Assembly (NCBI RefSeq): GCF_036898095.1
Contig: NC_090730.1
Span: 32,824,761 to 32,888,760 of the forward strand
Length of the DNA stretch: 64,000 nt
Origin: Palaemon carinicauda
Taxonomy: Eukaryota; Arthropoda; Malacostraca; Decapoda; Palaemonidae
Direction: 5' to 3'
Part shown: in pieces, positions 23,527 through 34,404 of the stretch
Layout: the number at the start of each line of letters is the position of its first letter
Numbering within the stretch: position 1 is the stretch's first letter
Made by a program: the position numbers and the translations under genes
The notes under the pieces: generated by a model
Told to the model about the DNA's origin: nothing
Databases searched by the model: none
The model's input: only the letters and a program-made list of their open reading frames with translations

Positions 23527-25325
23527 TGTGGAGAATTTTTATGTGAATGGCTGAGTGGGAACTTAGTCCAGGAAAGTCTCCCTACGGCAATTACCCAAAG
23601 CTCAACAGGGGAGGATAATGAGCACTTACTCTCGGGACACAAACGCCCTGCTAATACTTTACTGCCATAGTTCACTAACCTTTCACTCAAATACAAAAGG
23701 AGGTAATTTTACTGTCCAGAGGCCGGAGAACTCCACACGTTAATTCTGAAATAATTTATGGCCTACTCTAGCTTTGTCAGGGCTAGAGTCATCTCACTCT
23801 AAGGCTCTGTTTCGATTCCGTCCCAGTGACCCCAGTGAGATGCTGTACAGGTATCTTACGTTAATGCAACTAGAGACAAATAAAAAAAAGGGGGGGGGAC
23901 AGTGGAGTATAAAAGTATAAAGTACTGTAAAGTTAAATGGGGATCTTCACCTTCAAAGCACTAAGTAAAAGAGCGTACACTCGCTGATACCAACTTACCT
24001 GTTTAGAGTAGGTTACTTTCAACACCTTGGGTACTTCTGACCCGTCCCATAGTATAAATTAGCTAAATTCATATAATGTGGTTAAAGATACCAAAATGTG
24101 TAATCTATTCCAAATGATTTATTACAGAAAAAGGAATGGAAATAACTCGATGATTTTAACACAACAAATTAAAAATTGGAAAAAAATATCAGTAACTCAA
24201 TTATAAGTTTTACATGTGATAAAATGAATAAGTGAATTTACAACAAAACGTTAAACGGAATTAACACGTGGATTAAACCTCAAACAGAATAAATAAGTCA
24301 AAACATTCTGATCAACAATTTGTGCGGTAGGATGCTGTGAGGTCCCAACATGTGGTCAGTGACCTCAAGCAATTACCAAGATCAAAAAAATATGAATACA
24401 TTAATTTCCATGCACGCAGCCCGAAAGATGTAATGCCAAAATAATACCTAAACTTAACTTATGAGAAATTGAAACTTATCTAAAGGGGGAATGGCCATTA
24501 GTTAAACTCACAAGATTTTCATATGTTGTGGGCGCCCGTGTCCTAAATGTGGCGGTCTTCAGTTTGCTCACTAGGCCTACAGCACTTAATTTGCAGAGTC
24601 AACGGCCCCCTCCAAGCTCTCCAACTAGCCCCCAAGACTGGAACCGACGTGCTGTAGAATTAGCAGCTATGCACTAACACTGGTCATCTGCTTGACCTCT
24701 TCTACGACGTATTCTTGGCTAGTTATTGTGTAAGGGGACAGGCTAGTGATGGAGAGTGGGAGCACGAGGTTGACATTGGAGCCTGACTGGGCAGCTCCGT
24801 TTCGTACCGTGGCCTGTATGTTTGTGAGGTCGAGTTCAGGTCACCTGCGTCCTCCTTCCTTCCCAAAAAAAAGCATATCTTGGTGCGTAGGCCTACAGTC
24901 TTGAGGTGCCAACTCTCATTTAGGACAGGCTCAAAAACCTTGTGCCTTGTGAATTTCAAGCAACACACTTATTTAGAATACAAGGAGAAATCTTGCAACT
25001 CCAGGGGGCAGAGATAATCCTAATTCTAAACAACTGGCATACAGAATAAAAATGAAACTAAAAGGTAATTTAGCAAGTCGGGCTTACGTGTGTGGACAAC
25101 CATACCTCCTAGACTAGCAGACTTGAGTTGTAATTAAGAGATTTAAAATACTGTACCTAAATACTTACGGTAGAATAATGTATACAAACAACACAAAAGT
25201 ATTAATCTTGGGACACTCACTCAAGAAAGACACATTACTCACATTTTTTCCTGCCGTGACGTCACGAACAATAAAGTCTACGTATAAACTATGAAGAAGA
25301 AGAGTAGTGAAGAAAATTCTTCACA
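23527..25325 (-). repeat. 5' LTR of the BEL/Pao element
   Basis: 1799 bases, the same sequence as 14616-16416 apart from a 9-G instead of 11-G run near 23890. Transcription of the element should start within it and read toward lower coordinates. I did not identify a confident TATA box or initiator. Confidence 0.95.
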
Positions 25326-25356
25326 AGTGTGACCCTCATATTCCAATCCTGGATTG

Positions 25357-25357
<1 letters not shown>

Positions 25358-25436
<79 letters not shown>
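25358..25436. repeat. (AT)n microsatellite at the left edge of the Penelope element
   Basis: Uninterrupted AT repeat ending exactly where the inverted repeat of the Penelope-like element begins. Confidence 0.95.
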
Positions 25437-25439
<3 letters not shown>

Positions 25440-25686
25440 GAAGAACCACAGGGAAAATGAAAATACAGAATATACACTTGAGTCCTGACTAGTTTCGTGA
25501 TACTTCCTCAGAGGACTGATTTATTGAGAGAGGTTTCTTACAATTTATAGGGAAAGCAAAAGTACGAACATACATATAGAGGTTTAGAGAACAATGACAC
25601 TCCCTTACCCGCTACCTGGGTTTGACTCAGGTGTGCGTAGGAGGAGTCCGAAAGCTCGTTAGACACCTGCTAAAAAGGGTCATTTC
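25435..25686. repeat. Left inverted repeat of the Penelope-like element
   Basis: Reverse complement of 26637-26888. It starts ATGCAGAAGAACC and ends GGGTCATTTC. Confidence 0.95.
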
Positions 25687-25996
25687 ATGCAATGCTTGTG
25701 AAAAATACTATATTGGTCAAACTGGTAAAGCCCTAGAAAAGAGAATTGAACAACATAAGAAAAGTGTCAGGTATGCTCAAGATAATAATGCACTCTTTGC
25801 CCACGTTAGAGATAAAAATCACCCTATCAATTGGTCAGGTGCAAAGAAATTGGTTCATTCAAATAACATCATAGAGTCCAGTTTCTTAAAAGAAACCTTT
25901 GAAAACAACTTGAATATTGGTCATGGAATGTATAAACTCGACGCCTTTATATGTAAAGAGATTTGTAAACTATATAAAAAAACATTAACCACTTAA
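25622..25996 (+). pseudogene. GIY-YIG endonuclease end of a Penelope-like polyprotein
   Basis: 124-codon frame. From about residue 19 it shows the Penelope endonuclease pattern: CNAC zinc-ligand pair (23-26), YYIGQTG (29-35), R41, H45, a downstream H-x-I-N-W segment and an I-E-S-S-F helix that probably holds the catalytic Glu. The first ~20 residues come from the inverted repeat and are not native. The reverse transcriptase that normally precedes this domain is absent, so this is the 3' end of a dead copy. In an intact element the enzyme would nick DNA for target-primed reverse transcription. Confidence 0.85.
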
Positions 25997-26129
25997 TGTA
26001 GAATTGAATGTATTGTGAATAATTAACGTCGGTGTGAAATTAATATTTAGACCTAAGCTACCATTCATTAAAGTAAACAATTATTTTATATAGTATGCAT
26101 AAGTATATTGGCACTATATAGTGTTATGC

Positions 26130-26414
26130 TAGATATAAGTATTGATATATACATGATTATATGTTTATGATATTAATGTTGTATACATATAAATGTATAT
26201 ATGCATAGGTATGTATGTGTATATATGTATACATGTATATATGTGTGTGTATATATATGTATATGTGTATGTGTATGTGTATGTATATGTATGTGTATGT
26301 GTAAGTATTTATGTATATGTATATGTATTTGTATCTGTATGTATGTATATATATGTATATGTGTATGTGTATGTATATGTATATGTATGTGTATGTATGT
26401 ATATGTATATGTGT

Positions 26415-26472
<58 letters not shown>

Positions 26473-26560
26473 ATATATATATGTATATGTATATGTATGT
26501 ATGTATATATGTATATATATTTGTATTTTTGTGTATGTTTTGCTTATGTATTTATATAGA
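26130..26560 (+). repeat. TATG/TGTA-rich simple repeat in the Penelope 3' region
   Basis: Irregular mix of TATGTA, TGTGTA and (AT)n between the endonuclease frame and the right inverted repeat. The long open frames over it are dinucleotide artefacts. Confidence 0.9.
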
Positions 26561-26636
26561 TAAGGCTACTGCATTGACATATAAATAACTGTAATGAAAG
26601 TAAAATAAGAAGAAAACAAGAATATACCCGCCACTA

Positions 26637-26888
26637 GAAATGACCCTTTTTAGCAGGTGTCTAACGAGCTTTCGGACTCCTCCTACGCACACCTGAGTCA
26701 AACCCAGGTAGCGGGTAAGGGAGTGTCATTGTTCTCTAAACCTCTATATGTATGTTCGTACTTTTGCTTTCCCTATAAATTGTAAGAAACCTCTCTCAAT
26801 AAATCAGTCCTCTGAGGAAGTATCACGAAACTAGTCAGGACTCAAGTGTATATTCTGTATTTTCATTTTCCCTGTGGTTCTTCTGCAT
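26637..26888. repeat. Right inverted repeat of the Penelope-like element
   Basis: Reverse complement of 25435-25686, 252 bases. Confidence 0.95.
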
Positions 26889-26917
26889 CTGAGCATCACG
26901 TTTTCCTGTGATTTTTA

Positions 26918-26920
<3 letters not shown>

Positions 26921-26979
<59 letters not shown>
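26921..26979. repeat. (AT)n microsatellite at the right edge of the Penelope element
   Basis: Follows the unique tail ending TTTTTACGC. With the tract at 25358 it suggests insertion into an (AT)n array. Confidence 0.95.
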
Positions 26980-26983
<4 letters not shown>

Positions 26984-28099
26984 TGCCTTACCCAATGAGA
27001 TTAAGATATCAAGTGGCGATATCATATAACCACTAATACTGCATTGACGTTTTCCGTGGAAAATATTTTTCAGAATTTCCTATTTCGAAAATACAGTTTA
27101 GTACAAAGTGGCCCCTCAACATATCAAATACTTCACAAGCCCGACCTTACTTCAAATTTGATAAGTAACAGTTTATGGACCTCATTGCATGGCCTATAGA
27201 CAATTCAACACTCAAAATATGCCTCAGTTGACAAGAAGTGCATAAAGTTTCTGGATATTTAGCAGCAAAAGACTTCATGTCTAAAAGGGATAACATAGCA
27301 AAATAGACTGTAACAATGATGCAGATTATTGCTAAAGTTTTGTTGTTAGGTTGTCTATTGTATTCAACTTCAGAATGACACCCAAACACGATTATACAGT
27401 GAGCTAAAGGTAGATTTAGTTTCCCCCAAAAAACAAAATATTACTATACAGGCAACAATATTTATAAGAACTACCTATGTACATTAAAACTATTTTAAGA
27501 TAAAAACTTATCATTAACAAATAACTGATCATTGTCTGAAGACGGGCTTCTTTTATTCGTATGAAACCTATACCACTGTATCTTACTTTAGTTATCATGT
27601 CAGGCTGAAGAAATTTCTAATGTAACACGTTTTGCTTTTCATATTTATCCTACAGCGCTTGCATACAATATGATTGTACTGCATAGATTATGAAAATGCA
27701 GTACAGATAAAGTTACTTGATTCAGACTAATTATTTCTATAAGATGTAAAGGTAAACTTACAAAACGAGAGCTATACATTACTTTATATTTACATTGTAA
27801 TTTCACCATACAATGCTGCAACAACAGAAGGATGTTAAGGATGCAGCTAAGAATGTGACAAATGAACCAACTACTGCCGGTAATAAAGGTTTCTCATTTT
27901 GTACATTTAGTGTATAAAACGCTAAAGTAAGGTGTTTGGCAAAAATGATTGGTAGACGTTGCTGCAACGGAACACATTATTTCAGAGAAAGAAAAATTTG
28001 TGAACTCTGAGGAAAACTTTAACTCAAAGAGACACCTGATAGAATCCACTGATGGGGGCTAGGTCAGTGATTAAGTCCAAGGTAAAGGGATGTCCAAAT
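26980..28099. other. Non-coding stretch, nothing recognised
   Basis: AT-rich DNA with only short open frames. The last 250 bases may be a further decayed part of the copia fossil that follows, but I could not recognise a gag or protease motif in it. Confidence 0.45.
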
Positions 28100-28475
28100 A
28101 GTGTTTTATGGTGGAACTGGTACATTACATGGAGTTACAGTGGAAGATCCATTATATGTGCCTGCATATAAACGATATATCTGTGCAGACTGCAATTTTA
28201 CTCAAGCATTATAATGATATAAATGTTGAAGAACAAGCGCAACACAACAAAAACCATATACTTCTGTGCATGGAGCAGTAGAGTGTTTTCAAACTTAATT
28301 TACGTCAAGTGATTTCAGATCCCTCATGAAATGAAATCTAATAAAAATAAACATAGAATTTTCCACACATTCCCTCCATCAAAATGGTATGGCCGAAAGA
28401 TCCTGGCGAACTTTATTCAAAATGGTAATTTTACTATTAATTGACACTGTACTACAGAAGTCAATGTGTCTGTGT
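28100..28475 (+). pseudogene. Fossil of a Ty1/copia element (gag-pre-integrase and integrase pieces)
   Basis: Around 28125-28230 a frame reads VTLHGVTVEDPLYVP-A-YK, which resembles the pre-integrase region of copia polyproteins. After stops and shifts, 28350-28430 reads IEFSTHS-HQNGMAERSWRT, the copia integrase stretch around the catalytic Glu (HQNG-AER). Much of the integrase between the two pieces is missing. Dead and old. The clade within copia was not assigned. Confidence 0.7.
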
Positions 28476-28894
28476 ATCTCAGAAGTATAATACTACTGGA
28501 GATTCCTCGACTCATGGTCCTTTTCTGAACAGGGGAAGCCAGGCCAGTCAGTGGCTACTCCCCCTATTGACTGGTAAAAAGGGGTTTGGAACCAAAGGTA
28601 TCTACCGAGCTAGTACTATTGTTCATTATTTGCTGTCTCTCTTATCAATTTTTTTTCTGTTAATTTTCATGTAAAATCATTAAATGGTTTATGACACAGA
28701 TCACTGATAATTTTATTTTTTTGAAAACATTAACAGAAAAGGGGTTATATAGGAATCGACCACTTATTTTGAAAATTAGTTTAAATAGGACTTTATCGAG
28801 ACCATGATAACACACATCTGCCTTCCTTAAGGAATATTCACTAACAACAGTTATGAGATTAAGATGAGCTAAAAACCCAAGTCGTTCGTAAATA

Positions 28895-30545
28895 TAATCA
28901 GACCAATATTGAGGAAACTAAAGACAGGAAGAAGCATCAAATTGACAAAAAGAAGACTTGTAACAGGGTGCCAACAGATGATTGTTTTAAAGGATGAAAA
29001 TAGAAATATCAACAAAAAAGGTTGAGGGATAAAAATTGCAGGGGATTTCTATACAATACTATATAATTGCAATATAAGAAATAACTTTGCCAATAGAAAT
29101 AATGAAACACCTGAGCTGGTACCAAAAGTAACAGTAGAAGTAAAGAAACCATTAAAAGGCATAAAAGAGCCAAAGAAGCAAGAGGAAATGGGCTAAAAAT
29201 TGCTTTAATAATAGATGGAGGGGGTTTCATAGTAAAATAATTCGCTGAACTTTACACAAAATGACGGCAAGACTGCCCTATACCCAAAGCTTGGAAAAAC
29301 TTTTATCATTATACTAATTCAGTGAATGGGAGACGCAAAAGACCTGAATAAGATTACTCTCACTAGTATATAAATTATTTACAAAGATCATATTAGGCCG
29401 AATAGAAACGCATCTCGAGTTTAATCAGCCAAGTGAGCAGGCCAGCTTTAAAAGTGGCTATTCAACTGACCATATCCATGTACAGTAATTAACCAGCTAA
29501 TGGAAAAATCAACAAAGTATGACAAACCACGAGGGTTGGAATATATAGACTACGAAAAAGCTTTTGAGTCTTTCAAAACTTTAGCAGTAATGAAACTCCT
29601 TCAATGACAAAGAATAGACGAATCTTATGTTTGAACACTTACATATATCCATAAGGGAAGTACATAAAACTACCTAAAGATAGTGAGGAAATTCCATTTG
29701 AAAAGGGAGTTACACAGGGAGACCGCTTCTCTGCTAAATTATTCACATTATGCCAAGAGGTTTTTCGAAATTCAAATTTGGAAAATGTTGGAATTAACAT
29801 TAAAAACACAAGATTTGCAGATGACATAGTTCTATTTAGTGAATCATGGTAGGAATTGTAAAAGATGATAGATTTGAATAGAGAAGGCAGAAATTGAAGA
29901 ATGAAAATGAATATGAGTAAAATAAAGATAATGTTCAATGAAAATGTAGAGACAACAAATAAGGGTTATGGATGAGACTCTAGAGATTGTTAGTTCAGGC
30001 AGTAGGCCTAAGTGTTTCCCCAGGATATGAGACCGAAATTAAAAGAAGGATGAGCATGGGATGGAGAGCTTTTGGTATACATAATGAGATTGTAAAAATT
30101 AAAATGCCACTTTCTCTAAAAATATGTACTTAATCAGATGGTCCTACTAGCATTATATTATGCATTAGAAACTTAAGAGCCTCATTACAGCCTTAGAACA
30201 TACGCTAGTTACAACTCAAAACACTATGGAAAAAAATAATGCTGGGAATAACACTAAGAGACAGAAAAAGACCAACATGGATATGAGAACAAACCAAAGA
30301 AGAAGATATTCTAACAACATATAAAAAGAAATAAACGAGTCAGGACATATAATGAGAATGATAGATAGCAGACAGACATTAGGAACATAATGGGGCTCTA
30401 GAATTCGCGAAATAAGCAGTGTAAGTAAGAAAAGACAATGGATTGACAAACTAAGAAATTTTGTGGGTATAGACTGGCATAGAAAGACCAGAAACAGATG
30501 CAAGTAGAAGCACATGTCTGAGGCCTTTGGACTACAGACGAATAG
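28895..30545 (+). pseudogene. Fossil RTE-type LINE (reverse transcriptase and 3' part)
   Basis: Pieces appear in order in shifting frames. They include an RT start like VKKALKGIKEAKK (~29140), the IDYEKAFES motif (~29545), GVTQGDRFSAKLFTL (~29710), the catalytic box RFADDIVLF (29811-29840), then MNMSKIKIMFN (~29910), EIKRR-SMGWRAFG (~30035) and ITLRDRKRPTWIREQT (~30250). The last three are typical of the RTE (BovB-like) clade. There are many stops and frameshifts. The copy ends just before an (AT)n tract. Confidence 0.75.
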
Positions 30546-30550
30546 TTATG

Positions 30551-30551
30551 G

Positions 30552-30609
<58 letters not shown>
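30551..30609. repeat. (AT)n microsatellite between the RTE fossil and DIRS-A
   Basis: AT dinucleotides ending exactly at the AACGG terminus of DIRS-A. Confidence 0.95.
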
Positions 30610-30610
<1 letters not shown>

Positions 30611-30975
30611 CGGTCTATTTTTGGGTGAGATAGCCATGGCGTCCTGATGGAAGGTTCCTTTTTGGTAGCTTCCTTGGGTATATAACTACTAAGATATTCC
30701 CAGAGAATTTAACCACAGGTTATCACAGAATTCTAACTTCTGGAGCGAGTATCCTAAAGGTTTCCCTTTAAGACATCGTATATCAACAGGGGACGCATGT
30801 ATTAATGCGCCACATAGCTATCTGCACCCCATACAGAGTTAACACTTCGATATGGAGGGACGGAGAATAGCTGGGGAGCTGTTCCACAGCTAATCTCGTC
30901 CGTGGCTACTTTTGGTACTCGAGACGTAAACAAACGGGCGCCATTGCTAAATGACGTCACGTCCGTCCTCATCCT
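30609..30975. repeat. DIRS-A inverted terminal repeat (right end of the element)
   Basis: Inverted match to 38324-38679, from CTATTTTTGGGTGAGATAGC / CCATGG...TCCTGATGG down to GTCCGTCCTCATCCT. Short open frames in it also occur in the other ITR and are not genes. Confidence 0.9.
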
Positions 30976-31054
30976 GAAGCCAGTTGCTTGCCGATCACCA
31001 TGATACAGCAGCGCAGGGTGGGACCTGACAAACTGAACGGAGTAGCAGGGAGGG

Positions 31055-31149
31055 TCCATCAGGATGCCATGGCTATCTCACCCAAAAATAGATTTTTCGC
31101 TTCACTCAAAATCCGTTTTTGGGGCTCAAGCCATGGCGTCCTGATGGAA
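31055..31149. repeat. DIRS-A internal complementary region (ICR)
   Basis: Reads TCCATCAGGATGCC to GGCGTCCTGATGGAA. The first half is the reverse complement of the 30609 end and the second half of the 38679 end, joined near AAAATCCGTTTTTGGG. This is the diagnostic DIRS feature used to rebuild the ends from a circular intermediate. Confidence 0.9.
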
Positions 31150-31979
31150 GAGTACCAGAGAATCAATGTATCGTGGTAGATTTTCCCCTTGTAGTGTAAG
31201 TGCCTAGTGCTTTGACAGGATAAGCATAGTAACCTCAATAGGAGAACCGATTGGAAGAAACTTCTTGCCCCCCTCTGGCAGCGAAGTCCCAACGGACCAT
31301 GCCGAAGATCAAAGTGGTCATCGAAGGGCTACTCACCTTGCTGGGAGAACATGAAGAACTCGGAGACAAGACTGAATGGTTGGCATTCATATAGGAACAT
31401 TCACAAAGGCAGACAAGTGGTGGTTAGGCACTGTATGTGAATAGAGAGTCGTCTGGTCTCTAAGGTATGATGTAAGTAAGTATTCGTGTAGGAATATTAC
31501 ATTGCAGAAGTGAGTATATGATAAGGGTTGAACCCTTAGTAATATTCATCGACATAAGAGGAAGGGGATAATAAAACTATGACAGTCATGTATTTCATAG
31601 TATAAGTAGGAGCGGATTGAGACGCACAAGTAATAAAATAGAAATTTTATTTCACAATTGCAGAACATGTTAAGGAAATGCAATAAAATTGTAAAAGTTA
31701 TTTACAATAAATTATAATGTACATAGTCATGAAAGACTTGCTCTTGAATCTGAAAGGGAATTTCAAATTATTAGTAGGCACTCGTTCCAGAGGAACGTCA
31801 GTCTATTAAAATAAAACACATCATGCTCTAGGCATGCGGCACTCATGTGACGACTATGACATTTCACCTGGGAGAAGAACAGTCTATGAAAAAGCACTAA
31901 GTGTTTTTGAAATCACTACGTATCACGCGAGGGTCAACATAGGCACCCGAGGAGTTAGAGTCCCAAGTAACTCACTGTT
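31150..31979 (-). other. DIRS-A sequence between recombinase gene and ICR
   Basis: Non-coding 3' part of the element. No recognisable domain. Confidence 0.5.
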
Positions 31980-32999
31980 CTATGCAGAGTTAGGTGCAGG
32001 TTTCATAACACTACCTGCGGCTACCACAAAATGTTTGACTTCGTGCAGTTGTTTCGCATAATGTTTGAAGAAAACACGCGAGGATTTCCAGCCTGTGAAA
32101 CTCTTAAGAATTTCGAAATCCATACTCTGAAAGAAATTCAGAGACGATGCAACTTTTCTAGGATCGTGACCGGCGGGTGAACTGTCAGGATCCGCTCTGC
32201 GAATGAAGTAGGTGATTTTCGCTCTTAGTTGTTTCAGTGACAGGTCGCTGTCCGAAGTTTCTCCTTTAAAGAGTTGGCCTCCACCAAAGTCCGAAGTTCT
32301 ATGAAGATAGACCTTGAGGCTCTCTACTGGACATAGAGAGGCATCTTCTTTCAGGGGGCATATTCTCCAAGGGCCCCATCTTTTGGTGGGTAATTCGTTT
32401 TTGGCGAGAAACGTCGGATCCGGGAAGAGGGTAAGGTCACCTGAAACTGTAAACAGGATGTGGCCCTCGTCCCTTGATAATGCCACTATTTCGCTGACTC
32501 GGGCTCCTGAAGCAAGAGCAAAAAGAAAGATAACTTTCTGAGTCAGATCCTTGAGAGGGCACGAATCATTGTCCAAGTTGGAGGCAAAATGGAGTTTATT
32601 GAAGATGTCGTTGGACAGATCAATCTGGAAGGCATACATTAGTGGTCTAGTCAAGGCCGATTTGCGAGTAGAAATCGTGTTGGCTGCCAAGCCCTGTCCG
32701 TGAAGGTGAATAAAGAAGGACATGCAAAAATCAATGGTGATTTCCGTAGGATTTTTGCCTTGACGAATGAGACCCATTTTCTCCAGGATGATTCGTATTG
32801 CCGTCGTGTGGATTCGGTCTTGTATTCCTCGAGGAAGTCTAGACTTTTCTTCGAGATCCCAAACCTTTTCTTCGCGGCTAGGGAGAGAAAATCATGAGAT
32901 AAAGGTCCTTGATTTTCGATGATGAAGCGAAGACAGTCGACTTCTGTACTTGCTGGCAGAGTACTGGGCCCGGGAGAGGGATCAGTGTGGGCTGCAGCT
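31980..32999 (-). pseudogene. DIRS-A tyrosine recombinase, frameshifted
   Basis: The open part (31980-32777, 265 codons) carries the catalytic pattern of tyrosine recombinases: Arg in SGARVSEIVAL (about residue 94), H-x-x-R in GHDPRKVASS (about 203) and the Tyr in FFKHYAK (about 239). The N-terminal DNA-binding half, matching the STRRQYESSW-KWV segment of DIRS-C, continues at 32780-32900 in another frame. The enzyme would insert a circular DNA form without target duplication. It is broken near 32780 and 33005. Confidence 0.88.
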
Positions 33000-34404
33000 C
33001 TAGGACCAGGGGTACCAATTGCTCCGGGGCCACTTGGGAGCCACTAGGGCCGCTGTCCCTTTGAAGGTTCTCAGCTTGGAGAGGACTTTCAGCAGGAGGT
33101 TGGTAGGAGGGAACAGGTAGATCTTGGACCATCTGTTCCAGTCCAGTGACATGGCGTCCACTGCTTCTGCCTTGGGGTCCTCGGACGGGGCTACATATCG
33201 AGGAAGTTGATTATTGACGCTCGTTGCGAAGAGATCGGTCTGAAGTTCTGGGACTTGGTGAGAGATGAAGGAGAATGATCTTGCGTCTAGAGACCATTCC
33301 GACTCTATCGGACTTGTCCGGGATAGAGCGTCCGCCGTCACGTTGCGGGATCCTTGTAGGTGAACTGCAGACAGGTGTCATTTCTTCTTCTCTGCCAGAC
33401 GAAAGATTGTCAGAAGCACCTGATTTATCTGGGGCGATCTTGAGCCTTGGCGATTGAGACATCGAACTACCACCAAGTTGTCTAGGGATAGACGAATATG
33501 GATTGAGGGAGGCGGGGAGAGTTTCTTCAGCGTTAGAAGGACCGCCATGGCCTCCAAGATGTTGATGTGAAACGTCTTGAATAGGGGAGACCATGTGCCT
33601 TGAGCCTATTTTTGGTGGGAGTGACCTCCCCAACCCTCCAGCGAAGCATCCATAAGGATGTTGAGTGATGGAGGTGGGTGTTGAAGAGGAATGGACCTTT
33701 TCAGGGCCTTTGCTTCCGACCACGGCTTGAGGAGCGGCCGAAGTCTGTTTGGGAGCCGTCTCTTGAGGTCTCTTCGAGCGATGGATGCGGAACGTCTCCA
33801 GACTCCCGCGGCATCCTTTAGCTGTGCACGTAGCACTGGGTTTGTCACTGAGGCGAACTGTAGAGAGCCTAGAACTCGTTCCTGCTGACGTCTTGAGATC
33901 CGTTTGGATTTCAGCAGTCGCTTGACAGACCCTGCTATTTCCTTCCTTTTCTTCTGGGGGATGGAAAGGCGGTGTGACTGAAGGTTCCACTGGATTCCTA
34001 GCCATTGGAACCTTTGAGCTGGAGAGAGGCGAGATTTCTTCGCGTTTATCTTGAATCCCAGGTGTTCTAGAAACTGGGTGACTTTGTTGCAGGATTTTAA
34101 ACAATCCTCGGGCGATGGAGCCCAGGCTAGCCAGTCGTCGAGGTAGGCCATCACCTGGACGTCTCGGAGGCGCAGCTGTTGAACGATGGCATCTGCCAGC
34201 TTTGTGAAGATCCGAGGGGCCACGTTGAGGCCGAAGGGCATGGCCCTGAAGGCGTAGCTTTTCCTTTTGAGTCGAAATCCTAGGTAGGAGGATGCGTGGT
34301 GGTTCATTGGAACGTACCAATAGGCATCCGCCAGGTCTATGGAGACCGTGTAGGAACCCTGAGGCAGAGGGGTCCTTATCTGATGAAGAGTCAGCTTCTT
34401 GAAC
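33000..34404 (-). pseudogene. DIRS-A reverse transcriptase, RNase H and methyltransferase-like region
   Basis: One reading frame with three stops inside the region: TAG at 34404, TAG at 33606 and TGA at 33378. Seen in order are SIDLADAYW and SSYLGFR, MPFGLNVAPRIFTKL, the catalytic YLDDW (about 34150), the RNase H start LMDASLEGWGG, NVTADALSR, and then the TDLFAT...FPP...VAP-WP segment that follows RNase H in DIRS elements (the putative Dam-like methyltransferase). It ends at TAG 33000, where the homologous sequence continues in another frame. RT catalytic residues are kept, so the loss is by nonsense mutations. Confidence 0.88.

Larger units (their letters stand above)
14616..25325 (-). mobile_element. 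Complete BEL/Pao LTR retrotransposon
   Basis: LTRs of 1801 and 1799 bases flank a 7.1-kb interior with one long minus-strand ORF. The LTRs begin TGTGGAGAA and end TTCTTCACA, a 9-base imperfect inverted end. A 5-bp direct duplication AGTGT lies at 14611-14615 and 25326-25330, which fits BEL/Pao insertion. Compared by eye, the two LTRs differ only in a G-run (11 versus 9), so the insertion is very recent. Read on the minus strand, the 5' LTR is at 23527-25325 and a TGG-starting primer-site candidate follows four bases after it. The element sits about 0.7 kb downstream of the OBP-like gene. Confidence 0.95.
25435..26920 (+). mobile_element. 5'-truncated Penelope-like element with 252-bp inverted repeats
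   Basis: 25435-25686 and 26637-26888 are inverted copies, identical by eye. They flank a GIY-YIG endonuclease reading frame and a TATG-rich 3' segment, and a short unique tail follows at 26889-26920. Penelope elements are known for terminal repeats ('pLTRs') that may be inverted and for frequent 5' truncation. Here the whole reverse transcriptase is missing and the inverted repeat runs straight into the endonuclease. (AT)n tracts lie directly on both sides. Confidence 0.85.

Noticed and set aside
26130..26560. Open frames of 82-131 codons in the TATG-rich region.
   Set aside because: Simple-repeat artefact within the Penelope 3' region.
25435..26888. Inverted repeats as a sign of a DNA transposon with a GIY-YIG transposase.
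   Set aside because: The endonuclease pattern with its CNAC pair fits Penelope elements, for which inverted pLTRs are known. No transposase is present.
30802..31059. Peptide with a shared MRTDVTSFSNG segment near both ends of DIRS-A (also 38108-38470).
   Set aside because: The shared segment is the inverted terminal repeat read on opposite strands, not a conserved protein.
33211..34320. 369-codon minus-strand frame in DIRS-A, longer than the true RT frame.
   Set aside because: It is the shifted frame of RT/RNase H. The conserved motifs (YLDDW, NVTADALSR) are in the other frame.
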